Part shown: one piece after another, positions 33,950 to 45,400 of the stretch
Layout of the letters: every line of letters starts with the position of its first letter
Position numbering within the stretch: position 1 is the stretch's first letter
Source of the DNA: Magnolia sinica
Taxonomy: Eukaryota; Streptophyta; Magnoliopsida; Magnoliales; Magnoliaceae
Direction of reading: 5' to 3'
DNA: 64,000 nucleotides
Assembly (NCBI RefSeq): GCF_029962835.1
Contig: NC_080577.1
Location: 29,556,501 to 29,620,500, forward strand
The notes under the pieces: model-generated
Databases searched by the model: none
The model's input: only the letters and a program-made list of their open reading frames with translations
Told to the model about the DNA's origin: nothing
Made by a program: the position numbers and the translations under genes

Positions 33950-34623
33950 GGGGTCGTTTGGCACCGTGGATTAGAGGGGATTGGAGGGGGTTTCAACTTC
34001 CCTTGGTTGTTCTGCGCATAAAGTAGTAGCTGGGGGTTGCAAATCCAAAGGTTTCTAACCCCCCCCCCCCCCCTTTTGAGGGGGTTTGTAATCCACAGTG
34101 AGAGCTTGGATTACACCTAAAATCTTTTCAATAGTTACAGGTGTGACATGTGTTTCACTATACACTATCATTCTATTGGGTACATGGCCCACTAATGATG
34201 ATTAGCACCGTCCAAACATTGTCCATGTAAATCAGCACTATCTAAACATTATCCAGCACCGTCCAAACATTGTCCCTATTAATCAAAGATTAAAAATCAT
34301 TGGTTTGTCACTCAGACATGATCTTGTGCTTGCGGTCTATCCGAGACTTGTAATTTCATCATCTCCAGGCAAAGCATATATTTCAACGGGTTTATTACAA
34401 CCATAGTTTCAAAAATGATATATCTCACTAGTTAGAGATATTAAAGTGGATTTAGTAATTAAATTAAAACCCCTGTAAATATACTATGTATAGGTATTTT
34501 TGGATTAAAGTTGATTCACACTCCAAGGTGCCAAACACATTGTGAGGATTGCAAATCCAGGGGGTTTCCAATCATGGGGGTTCTGAATCCAAGGGTTCCA
34601 AATCCACGCTCCCAAACAGGCCC
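33950..34623. mobile_element. PIF/Harbinger-like element (674 bp)
   Basis: The left end GGGGTCGTTTGGCACCGTGG matches the right end read backward, GGGCCTGTTTGGGAGCGTGG. TTA precedes the left end; GTA follows the right, one mismatch from a TTA duplication. A 16-17 base C run lies near 34,058. The left end was present before the 286 bp tandem duplication, because the first copy contains it too. Confidence 0.6.
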
Positions 34624-34858
34624 GTAGCTTGACGCAAAACTTCAATGTCCCCATCAAGTTTTCAAAGGTAAGTGTTCAATTCCAACCATTTCCTGTCGTG
34701 TCGTCCTCTATAAGTTTTTCTCGGATGTAATCTCCTTCGTATTTTTGTTCATGCTTCTCAACGGATGAACGGCTTTGATAAGACACATACATCACAACTA
34801 GCCTCACCAAGTTTAATGGCTTAGATTACAGGATACGGACTTAATAACATTTCACAGT

Positions 34859-35381
34859 GGAAACAGATTGGCTACTCATTGGCTGGTGGTCGGTGCTGTA
34901 TGGGCCCCACCATGATATATGTGTTTCATCCATTTCGTCCATCTATTTTTATAGATCATTTAAAGTTATGAGACCAAAAACGAGATATATTACAATCTTA
35001 AGTGGCCACATTACTGGAAACAGTGTTGAATGAGCGTCGACCATTAAAAAACATTTTGGGGCCATAAAAGTTTTAGATCAAGCTGATTTTTGTTTTTTCC
35101 CTTCAACTGGGCCTATATGACCTAGTCAACATATTAGATGTCAAATAAACAGTACAGTGGGCCTTAGGAGGATTTTAATGGTGGATATCTAATCGCTATT
35201 ATTTTCATGTGGTGTGGTCCACCTGAGATTTATATACCTATCATTTTTCGGATTAAGCCATGAAATGATCTTTAAAAATGGATGAACGGAATTGATGAAA
35301 TACATACATCATCATGGGCCCCACAGAGCACTGACCACCAGCCACAGGGCTGGTGTCAGGGGGAGTAGCCAATCCGTTCCC
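34859..35381. mobile_element. Fold-back Mutator-like MITE (523 bp), best-preserved copy
   Basis: The ends are GGAAACAGATTGGCTACTC and, from the other strand, GGGAACGGATTGGCTACTC. A perfect 9 bp duplication TTTCACAGT flanks it at 34850-34858 and 35382-35390. The element is close to a palindrome over its whole length, centred near 35,110, with GGGCCCCACCATGATATATG on the left and the inverse of it on the right. There is no coding capacity. Confidence 0.88.
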
Positions 35382-35390
35382 TTTCACAGT

Positions 35391-35514
35391 TTCCTGTGGT
35401 GTGGTCCACTTGAGCTTTTTATATGCTTTGATTTTGGGCTCATGCCCTGATATAAGCCGCTAAAACGGATGGACGGCGTGGATAAGACACAAATCACGGC
35501 GGGCCCTACAGAGT
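35391..35514. repeat. Single arm of a fold-back element
   Basis: TGTGGTGTGGTCCACTTGAG to GGATGGACGGCGTGGATAAG and GGCGGGCCCTACAGAG is one arm of the fold-back family without its partner. It lies between two complete copies. Confidence 0.6.
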
Positions 35515-35523
35515 TTACTCGGC

Positions 35524-36060
35524 GAAATCGGATTGCGTACTGAGTTACTCAGTGCGCTCTTATCGTACTGAGTAAACTCAATTGAGCCTACCTTTAATAT
35601 ACGTGGTCTATCCACTCCTTCCATCCGGTTTTACGTATAATTTAAGTGGTTTAGCCCAAAATTGAAGAATATCCAAAGATAAAGTGAATCACACCGCAGG
35701 AAACAGTGGGGATAATGATTTCCACAGTTGAAACCATGCTAGGCCCTACAGTGATGTTTATTTATCATCCAACCTGTTAATAAGATCATACAGACATAGA
35801 TGAATGGAAAACACAAATATAAGTTTGATCCACGACTTCTGTGGCCCTAAGAAATTTTCAACGCTATAAGTTCAATTCAACTTTTTCCTATGGTGTGTTC
35901 CATTGGAACATTGGATATGATTCATTATTTGGTTCAAGAAATAAAAATATCTGGTAAAATTGATGGACGGAGCGGATAAAATACATAGATGGTTGTGGAC
36001 CTCACAAGGTTTACTCAGTACGCTAAGCGTAGTCAGTTACTAACTACGCAATCCGCTTCC
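35524..36060. mobile_element. Fold-back Mutator-like MITE just upstream of the RBM7-like gene (537 bp)
   Basis: The left end GAAATCGGATTGCGTACTGA pairs with the right end read backward, GGAAGCGGATTGCGTAGTTA. A perfect 9 bp duplication TTACTCGGC lies at 35515-35523 and 36061-36069. The inside carries the family words GAATCACACCGCAGG and GGATGATAAATAAACATCA in inverted order. It ends 273 bp before the start codon at 36,334, so it lies in or beside the promoter. Confidence 0.85.
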
Positions 36061-36333
36061 TTACTCGGCACGAAATTAGATTCCATATGTTATACCCGCG
36101 CCATCCTTCCGACAGACATCATTGGAATTTCTTATCCAATTGACGAAAAAACCCTCCGTCAAGATAAGGACGGAGCGCCCGTTTCGTTTGACTGTTTCGA
36201 AGGTCGTCAGGTTTCTCTCCTCTCGTTCAAGATCCAGGGTTGATTCGATCTCTGCGGTAGTATAATCCGTTGATTTTTCTGGCTTCGCGATCGGAGCTCG
36301 ATTTTCCTCGAATTATCCCTCCATTTCAGAATA
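36061..36333 (+). promoter_or_regulatory. Probable core promoter and 5' untranslated region of the RBM7-like gene
   Basis: This is the only non-repeat sequence between the upstream MITE and the start codon, and it is richer in GC and CG than its surroundings. A pyrimidine patch (TTTCTCTCCTCTCGTT) lies at about 36,212-36,226, a common plant core-promoter or leader feature. No convincing TATA box was found. The transcription start cannot be fixed from sequence. Confidence 0.45.
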
Positions 36334-36367
36334 ATGCCGGGAAATACAAGTTGCACGGTTTACATAG
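36334..36367 (+). CDS. RBM7: Exon 1 of the RBM7-like gene (34 bp)
   Basis: Encodes MPGNTSCTVYI plus the first base of a glycine codon, then the donor G|GTTAGT. The residues CTVYIG are what the family has immediately before the NLDE of exon 2, and the phase fits exactly. The exon is too short for most gene finders, which may place the start wrongly in the exon 2 region. Confidence 0.82.
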
Positions 36368-39300
36368 GTTAGTTTGGTTTTTTTTTTTTCTCTGCATTGT
36401 ATTGATTTTTTATTGGATTTTGACATAGATTAGGTAGAAATGGCGAAATTGTAGGTTAGTTTGATTTTCCTCTGTTTTTTAATTGATATTTTGACTAGAT
36501 CTGGTTAGAAAATGAGGAAGATTGGCAAAAATGATCGGTTAGTCCGAATTTTATGATTTATGTTTGAAATTTTTCTTTGATCTGGTCGTCTATTAGGGTG
36601 AAATATTCGGAATCTTTTTTCTGTTTGCTTAGAGATGTGGTTCTTCTGATATGTGCATGTGATTCTCTCTTTCGTCTTTCAATTAGGGGTCATTTGGATG
36701 GCTGTGAAATTTGAAGTTGTAAACACTTTACATATGAAACTCTTTTCAAGTGTAAAGTGTTTATAGCCTGTCTTGTTTGGCTTTAAGCTGCAAACTGTTT
36801 ACAAGTAAACAATTATGTTTGGATAACCTATAAAGTGTTTATAGCCCATAATGGGTTATTCACACCATACAAGCTTGGAGAGGTAAATCCCTATAAAATC
36901 TTCAAATGACATATAAGGCCTTCATTTAAGATGGATCATTGGGCTGAACCCATCTAAAGAACCCTGGGCCGATCCTTATTCTAAATCAGGCATTATGTGG
37001 GCCACAGAAGTGCGCCCATGAATTCAAATGCCCTTCTACCTTTGGTTTAAATTCTTTCCTATGGATATTGAAAATTCAAATATTAAGACTCCCCAAAACT
37101 AATTGGGTGAAAAGAGAAAAAAAAACTGCCCGTGGCCACTAGCATTGTGTGTGTGTATTTGAAGACACAGGGTGTCCCCACCTCTTTTTTGAAGTGAGAC
37201 TAATCCTTGCGGATACAGGCAATCACCCACAACCACATGTATTGGGTAAAGCCAAGGAGGGGAATCGAACCCTCACCTATAGGGAGCAAACCTACGGTGA
37301 AGACCATTTGCCCAAACCTCGTTGGGTACTAGCATTGTATATATTAGTGATGAAAGATATATTAGAGATGAAAGATCTTTATATTTGTCTAGTGCGAGGG
37401 AAAAACGTAATCACCCACAACCACGTGTATCGGGTAAAGCCAAGGAGGGGAATCGAACCCTCACCTATAGGGAGTAAACCTACGGTGAAGACCATTCGCC
37501 CAAACCTCGTTGGGTACTAGCATTGTATACATTAGTGATGAAAGATATATTAGAGATGAAAGATCTTTATCTTTGTCTAGTGCAAGGGAAAAACTTTGAG
37601 ACTTTGATGGAGTGTGATGGATGATATTAGGCACTTATATATTTATATATAAAAAAAAGGCATATACATATAAGTAATTCAATTTAAATTATCATATTAT
37701 ATGAGTCTCTGGCGGCGTATCAAGTAACTCCTCCTTTTCTCATTGAACCATTTGAAATTCCTGATACATATCATATGGTTCTTCATGGTGTCCTATATTA
37801 GAAATGTAGAGCAACCAATAACTCTCTTGCTATCATCAGAGGCAGTTGACAAATCTGTAAGTACCTTCTCAATACTTATCTAAAATTTCTGTCGTTTCAT
37901 CCAGTGTCTCATCTCATCCCCTGCAGAAGAAAACTCCCCCAAATCACTCCCAATCCTGTAGATTCTCCCTCAATCTCTCTTTCTTCTTCTTCTTCTCCAA
38001 CAAAACCCATCTTTCTTAAAATCCATCTCCAACATTTCCAACAAACTCAAGGGGGGAGAGGACTCCTGCAATGCTTCTCTTGTAGAAAGATTTCAATTCT
38101 AACTGTTACCTGTAAACCCATTACTTGTAATATGAAACAGGTCATTTTGCTATATTTCAATTCTAGCCGTTACCTGTAAACCCATTGCTTGCAATATGAA
38201 ACATGGCATTTTGTTAGGTTTCATATTGCAGCTGAAAGATGTAATGACTTTATAGGCTGTAAAATCTTTATAGGAAATTGCAGGCAACCAAACAGCCCCT
38301 GTAATCTGATTCCCTATAAACCCTTTACAACTAGAGGATTTTACAGGAATCCAAACAACCCCTTAATCTTTGGTTGCATTTGTTGGCCTCCTAGTCATGG
38401 TTTTAAATTGGTGTACTGGGTATGGTATCGTTTGATCCCGTATCTCCATTGTATTGGGCGGTTTCGAGCTTTTACAACCTATAGCTTTCATGGCTGATAC
38501 CGTTATGCATCAGGTGATACATACTGGTTTCGGATGATACTTCAAACCTTGCCCTTGATGGTAAGTTCACAGTGAGCCTACCTGATAAACGGTCGTGGTC
38601 TTCACCTTTATATTTTTTTCGTATTTTTCTTATTATTAGGATGCTAATTCTGTTAGTTTTCTTTTCTTCTCTTTATTGATAAGAAAGAACGTTTTAAAAG
38701 TGAGAAGAAGAAATAGAAAATTACAATAGTGGGAAGGTGTTATCACATTCTAGCCCTATTCTAAAACCACTCTCATACGATAACATACCTTGCTTTAAAT
38801 TGCCACCCTTAAGAACATGGTACAAATTTAATAGGACAAGTGTCGTTGAGATGCCGGATTCCGGATCCAGTTAGCTAGTTTCAGGGAGGGTGATCCCCTT
38901 AGAGAGATTGCTCTCCTCACAACATCAGAGAAATCACCTTCTATAACTCTTGACCTTGTGGAGATATAGCTCCTGAGCAGTGTGACAAATATCACTGAGA
39001 TTTTGTAAATCTCACAATATTGTTGTGACATTTTGTAAATCTCACAATATTGTTGTGACATTTTGATCAAACGATATTATTGCAAGACAATCTGGCAATT
39101 TTTTTAATTTTTCACAAATTTATCTCAAAATTATCATGAGTTTATTGTGAAATTTATTTGGAAGTTAAAATAAATCAGTCTATACCTATATTTTCTAAAT
39201 TTGAAAATCATTTATTAATTTATAATAAATATTTTAAAAATATTTTGTTTTTAACAAGATTTTCCCAATAATATTGCGCAATGTAGTCAAATCGCATATG

Positions 39301-40262
39301 CGGTTCTGTGCGACTGCATATGCCTATGCGCATATGCAATCACACAATCGCACATGCGACCACATATGCTTTTTTTTTTTTTTTTTTGAAAGTTTTTTAA
39401 AAATGAAAAATAAGAACAAGTTTTAAAAAATGTAAAAATATATATAAGAAATTAAGTTTCCCCCAAGTGATTAGATAACTTATTTTACATATTTTAAGTT
39501 CGTTTGAGTGAAATAAATTCAACTAAACAATGAATGAAGTACATCAACAATCTATTTAACAAAACAATCAACAAGCTATTTAATGAAAAAATACAATTTA
39601 TAAGCTAGTTAATTATGAAGAACTCCTAATATAGAAATTTTATGGACAATAGAAGTTTGAAGCTACAACTTAGTACTTACAAGTTACAAGTTACAACTTA
39701 CTTACAAAATAATGAAATATTAAAAATAAACATATTAATAGTAATACTAATAATCTACTACTATATACATTGATCTAGTTGCCATTGTCGTATCTGATCA
39801 CCACCATTTTCATCATCATCGTCGTCATTAAAGTTGTCTCCTTCTTCGATTGTATACTTTATCTTCTTTTGTTTCTTCATTATCTATATGTAATACTTTT
39901 TCATCGACATCCAATGGTTGATCTTGATCTTGATCATCTCCTTCTTCTATCTCCTCAATCTCGTCCACCGACTGACTGCTACAACTTGCCACCCCCCCCC
40001 CCCCCCCCCCTCTGCTTTCGAGCGGAAGTACCTTCTTCATGTGCCGATCCAAATGCGATATCATCAACCTAGGCCCATGTCAGTTCTTCGCTAGTAAAGA
40101 TCATGTCCTCCGTCACTACGAGCTGCTCATTATCTGCATCCAAATCATCTAAGCAAATAATATCATAGAAACTAGGCTTTTTATTGCCTAACCTAGAATC
40201 ATTCTTGCAGCTTCTGATTATATTGGATGGAGACCAAGTTGTTGAGCTTCTTTTGTTCAAGT

Positions 40263-40327
<65 letters not shown>

Positions 40328-42407
40328 TGTGAATTTACAAGAAAGAAAGTGTATTAACTTAGTTTTAATTTTTAAGTCCTTAACTCTAACATTTTCCATG
40401 GACTTTAACATCAAGGAGTGAATTGCTAAGCTTACTGCCTCAAACATGCTCCAGTTGCGCTTGCAACCGCTAACAAAACACGAGTCCAAGAATCTTCATG
40501 GCTAGCTTCTTTGGAGATGGATCCTTCCTGTTCGAATACACTCTATAGGCCTGCTAGTTAGTTGAAAAGAGTCGAAGTAGGTTAGACTTTGTAATTTGTA
40601 AAATACTATTTCTAAGTTTCTTACTAAGATGTTCATACTTGGCGATTTCATTGTCTTATGCCCAATGACTATATCTCTTTAACCCTCACTCTTCATATAA
40701 AAGTCCAGTAGAGCTGAAATCCTATCATATTCCTCTTTATCTGGAACCATTCTTTCCAACATATCAAGAAATCCAACCATATGCATCATTTTTTATTCCG
40801 TCAAATCGACAAAAGCAAATAATACAAACGGATTAAGGATGTAAGCAAGCAAATACAATGGAGATGACACTTGGCTGCCACATCTTCTATCTATAATATC
40901 CAAAATGGCATGTGGTTACACTTTTGATGGTTAAAATGGTCCATGATTTTATTTATCGTCCTCTCCATCACACTAGAGATGTAACCCCTTGGAAGCTTCT
41001 CATTTCCATCCACTAATCACAACAAAGCCAAGGGTTCTGACGCTTTTAGTGCCTTTCACAACAAAACACTTGTGCCCAAAAATATTGCAAAAGGATGGTG
41101 CGTTAAACTAGCTTCCCTTCAACCTTCTTTCACCAACGCCCATTAATCCAATTGGTAGACACTTCAAAGCTTCTAAGTTTGAATTATTTTAATCCAATCT
41201 TTTTAGGGTTAAGAAGGTTGTAATGAAACGGGTGACAGCTGGACGTAGTAAGTTACACCCAATATGTTTTCTCATTTGATAGAGAAGAAATGCGTCTTTG
41301 TACATAAAGACTATGATTTTTCTAGCACTTGCAATCACTTTCAAGTACAACCTATCTATGTCTTCTAGCATAAGATCTACACAATGTGCCCCACATGGGG
41401 TCTAAAATAAACAACGCCTCTTCTCCATAAGAAAGCAACCGACGGCTGTGTTGTCCGTAGTTACGTGGATAACGTATTCCTCTCATACTTAACTACACTA
41501 TCTAATAATTTAAATAAATAATTTATTATATGAGGATGATCTGATGCATCCATGAATTTCAAGAACATTGTCCTAGCTGGACAATTCACTAGAAAGTTTA
41601 TTAGAGTCCGACCGGATTTATTGTTCCATCCGTCAACCATGAGTATACAACCATAGGTTTTCCATGATTATTTCGATTCAGCTATGAAACTTCGTGTATA
41701 GCTAACCTCGGTTTTGAGGCATGTTTTCCTCACTACGTGGTATGAAGGAGGCTTAAGCGTAGGTCCAAATTGACTTATTGCCTCAACCATAACTTTGAAG
41801 CTTTTCAACTTAACAGTGTTAAAAGCAATACTAACTTGTTATAACTGCTTAGCAATATATTGAATCATGGTTTTCCCATTGTTTTGCTTGTATTAGTTTT
41901 CTAATGTTGTTTGAGCAGATCCTTTGCCTTGACCCCTTTGGTTGGGGGTATGGACTACACCATCTACCCATGAGCTCTTTTCAAGGTCAGTGGTCTAGAC
42001 TGACCTGTTGACATAGGGGGTAGGTTTAGGTTCATTCATGTCAACCACATTTATATTATCATATGTTTCTTGTTCTATAAATTCCTCTTAGAGTACGACA
42101 TTATGATGTTTTTTCTTATTTGTTTATTCATGTACTCCATGATTTCTCTTCGAATTTCTAGAGTAATATTAGGACATACTTTTGCATTTGATCCCATTCT
42201 TGGCGTATGTATAAAGCGCTGCTTGTACCGTGTAATGCCACTGGTACTTACAAACCCGCATAAGTCATATACTACGTGAGTCTTTTCAATAGTACTACGA
42301 TAATGCCCGTGCTTTCAACCCGTGTCATTCAACTTGGGTTTCAAAGAAGAAGATTGGGAAGAATAACATGATTCTTTCTTGTTACTTGTACACTTGTAAG
42401 TTGTAAA

Positions 42408-42447
<40 letters not shown>

Positions 42448-45400
42448 ACACAAGTACACAATCTTGATTCTTGTCTTGAGACTTGCTTGACTCTTGAGTT
42501 TTGTTTCTTTAAGCCTACAGTTGTAGATTCTTAACGTTGAATCTTAAATCTTATAGTCGTAGCTTCAGTTTTTTTTTTTAAAAAAAAAAAAAAACTTGAA
42601 AAGAGAAGGTAAGTAATAGATAATGTAAAGATTAGAGAATGAAAGAGAAGAGAGAGATGTAGGGAATATATATAGAGATTAGAGAATGAATGTAGAGAAT
42701 GTGTGTAGATTATAGAATTTAGAGAATGAATGTAGAGATTGGATGATGTAGGACATGAAAATTAAATATGATATGCGAGATTTCGGGCTTAAGATCACGT
42801 TAGTTCAGAAACAATTACACAAATTCCATATCCCACATGAAAGTCCAAACATTCAATTAAGGGGAATCTATGCGGGTCCAGGCCTACACATGATAGGGCT
42901 GGATCAATAAAAATTATGAACCAAACGATACTCAAAGATAAGAAATAATCATCCACACATGCATAGTAATCAGTTTCTAATCTAAGAGATTCAAAAATTC
43001 CAATTCGGGGAACCCTAGGGTAAGAAAAGGGGCATAAAATTGGAGATTTGAGTAATTTAGGGTTACGTTTAGGGATTTTGGGTGAAAGTGGAGTGAAAAA
43101 GAGGAGAGAGAAGAACCAGAGAAATACCGCACGTGCAGACAACAACAATGGCGTAGACGCATGTGCGTATGATCCCGACTGCATGTGTGTGGAGCCCACT
43201 ATTCAAAAAAGGCCACCTTGGCCCTGGTCAGCTAGGGATGGACTCCAAAACCTCCAAATCTTAGCTCGATCCGATGTACGATTTGTGCGTAGTGCTCCGC
43301 CGAAGTTGCAGCCCTCCTGTAGGGCCAGATTCTGAAATTCTGTTGTGGGGAGGAGAATTGCTGCAATAGATGATTGATTTGAAGTGTAGATGATGGGGTG
43401 AGATGAGAAGAAGGGATGGTAGAAGATGGGTAGTAGAGATGGCGATGGATGGGGGCGAATCGGGATAGATGTGGCTTTGCACCATGGTAGTTAACCCTTC
43501 GATGAAGGGAGAGCTTCGTACCCAATTAGGCTTTACAACTCAGAGAGTGGGAAAACACAGAATTTTTATTAATCTTCAATGAATATAAAAAAGCTATAAG
43601 GGGTGCCTATTTATGAGAAAACCTTATACCCCAAAACTCGCACCATGTGCGTAACCTATTACCTGACGATGAAGTAAATCAAAATAAAAACTAATCAAAG
43701 AAATTTAAAGCGTTCATGATGTTTTAAATAACATTAATAAACAAAACCTAAAATATGAAATCAATCTGACTAGTGGGACACGATCATGAGATCCCATGAT
43801 GGGCTTTTCTTGGCTATCGGCTCCACTCTCTTGAACCAAAACTTCGTCTTCTAACTAGGAGGCCTTCCCTGGTTGTCGTCATCGATCCAGATCGACGGTG
43901 GGGCCCTCATTCTCTCGCGTACGTGCGTGGGGGGGCCGTGTGCGTGCGCGTGCGCGTGTGATGTCCCCATCATTGGAGAATATTGTAAAGATTAGATTAT
44001 GTAGAGAATGAATGTGGAGAATGTATGTACAAAATGTAGAGAGAGAGAACGAGAGATTGGAGAAATAGAATGTAAGAGAGAGTGAGAGGGAAACGTAGAG
44101 AATGAGAGAGTAGTATGATTGTCTTCTTAGGAGCTTCAATCTTGAATGATCTTTGTAAACTTGTATGCTCTTGATAAAAGAGTTGTTGTCTTCTCTTCTT
44201 AGGAGCTTGTAGAGTTGTAGAAGATTGTAGAGAGATTAGACTGAGAGAGAGAGAGAGTATAAGGAGTAAACGAGAGAAAGAGAGTTTAGAATGAATAATA
44301 TTGAAAATGGAAGGGATTCGAGTGCCTTTTTATAGGTTAAAAAATGAGAAATTTGCAAAAAAAGAGAAATTTGCAAAAAAAAAAAAAAAAAAAACAAAAC
44401 AAAAAGGGTGCCACCGTTGGCCAATATGAGATCACAAATGTTGTATGCGATCCACATGCACACAACATTAAAAAGGGGTGGGACACACTGTCGTCATAAA
44501 AAAAATTGTTGTATGTGATCCACATGCATATGTGATCGCACTTGACAACATTGATATTATGAGAAAAACATTAAAATTTTAAAATCCCAGAGAAATTGCC
44601 TAGTTGAGAAATTGCAAGAACGTGATTTGTTGCTATGCTTCTGAGCATCTATGCTAAGGGAGATTTGCTTAATTGGAATCACAAGACCTAATCAAACCTG
44701 GCAAATAACACCCTATTTGTGCCAGTTGATACCACTTGAAGACTGTTTCCATTCAAACTATATTGAAATTTATCTTTGACATCCCGAGGGAAAGGGAATG
44801 AGACCTTGTATGCATGCAAGTTCTCTTCATATTGGCGATCTCTTCCTACCCATTTTTCTTTAAGATCTATATAAGTGTATCCCCTTCCCACTAAAGCCCA
44901 TGATATGCAGAGTTTGGTCTCCCTATCATCTTCTTGCTTCTCTACCCTTGATTTTGAAAGCCAACTAATGCACGTCAACCACATCAAAACTAGAAAGCAC
45001 ATATTCCAAAGAGTCCACTCTATGATGATGAAAGCCAAATGTACCCACTTTCATAAGTGGCAAATGGACTCTGACATAGCCCAAGCAATAACAAACGTGG
45101 TAAAAAACTAGTTCAACTCCTCATAGGCAAATGCGAAATGAAGAGATTCTAAACACCAAACATGGTAAAAAAAACCAGTTCTACTCATAGACAAATGGGA
45201 AATGAAGAGATGGTCTACTGGTTCCCCAAACCTTAAGCTCGTAATAAAATGACTAGGAATAGTCTTCTACTTCTTATGTAGAGTTGATTTAGGCTAAACA
45301 CCTTACGTAAACCGTGTCATCCAACATAAGGCACCAACATTCATAACCCTAAATGGTCCAAATTGAAGCTATAGGTTAGCATCCCTATGTAGGTATGACA

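Larger units (their letters stand above)
39279..44553 (-). mobile_element. hAT element with dead transposase, in intron 1 (5,275 bp)
   Basis: Left end CAATGTAGTCAAATCGC; right end from the other strand CAATGTTGTCAAGTGCGA. Both are followed by ATATGC-rich text. The 8 bp flanks are ATATTGCG and ATATTATG (6 of 8 match). The inside carries a hAT transposase remnant on the - strand and, in its 5' part, a complete solo LTR at 42,744-43,972. About 4 kb is the element itself. Confidence 0.82.

Noticed and set aside
34058-34074. Long C run near 34,058 (and another near 39,992)
   Set aside because: Considered as a functional motif. Single-base runs are more simply slippage or a sequencing length error.
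35989-36243. 84-residue frame directly upstream of the RBM7-like gene
   Set aside because: It starts inside a MITE, ends before the true start codon and shows no domain.
37261-37459. tRNA genes
   Set aside because: B-box and A-box-like sequences are present, but no cloverleaf or acceptor stem could be formed. They fit SINE-type units.
40199-40489. 96-residue frame with a YIYIYI stretch
   Set aside because: The stretch comes from the (AT)n microsatellite. Only its two ends are real hAT transposase text.
42795-43199. 134-residue frame on the - strand
   Set aside because: It lies wholly within the solo LTR at 42,744-43,972 and has no recognisable domain.
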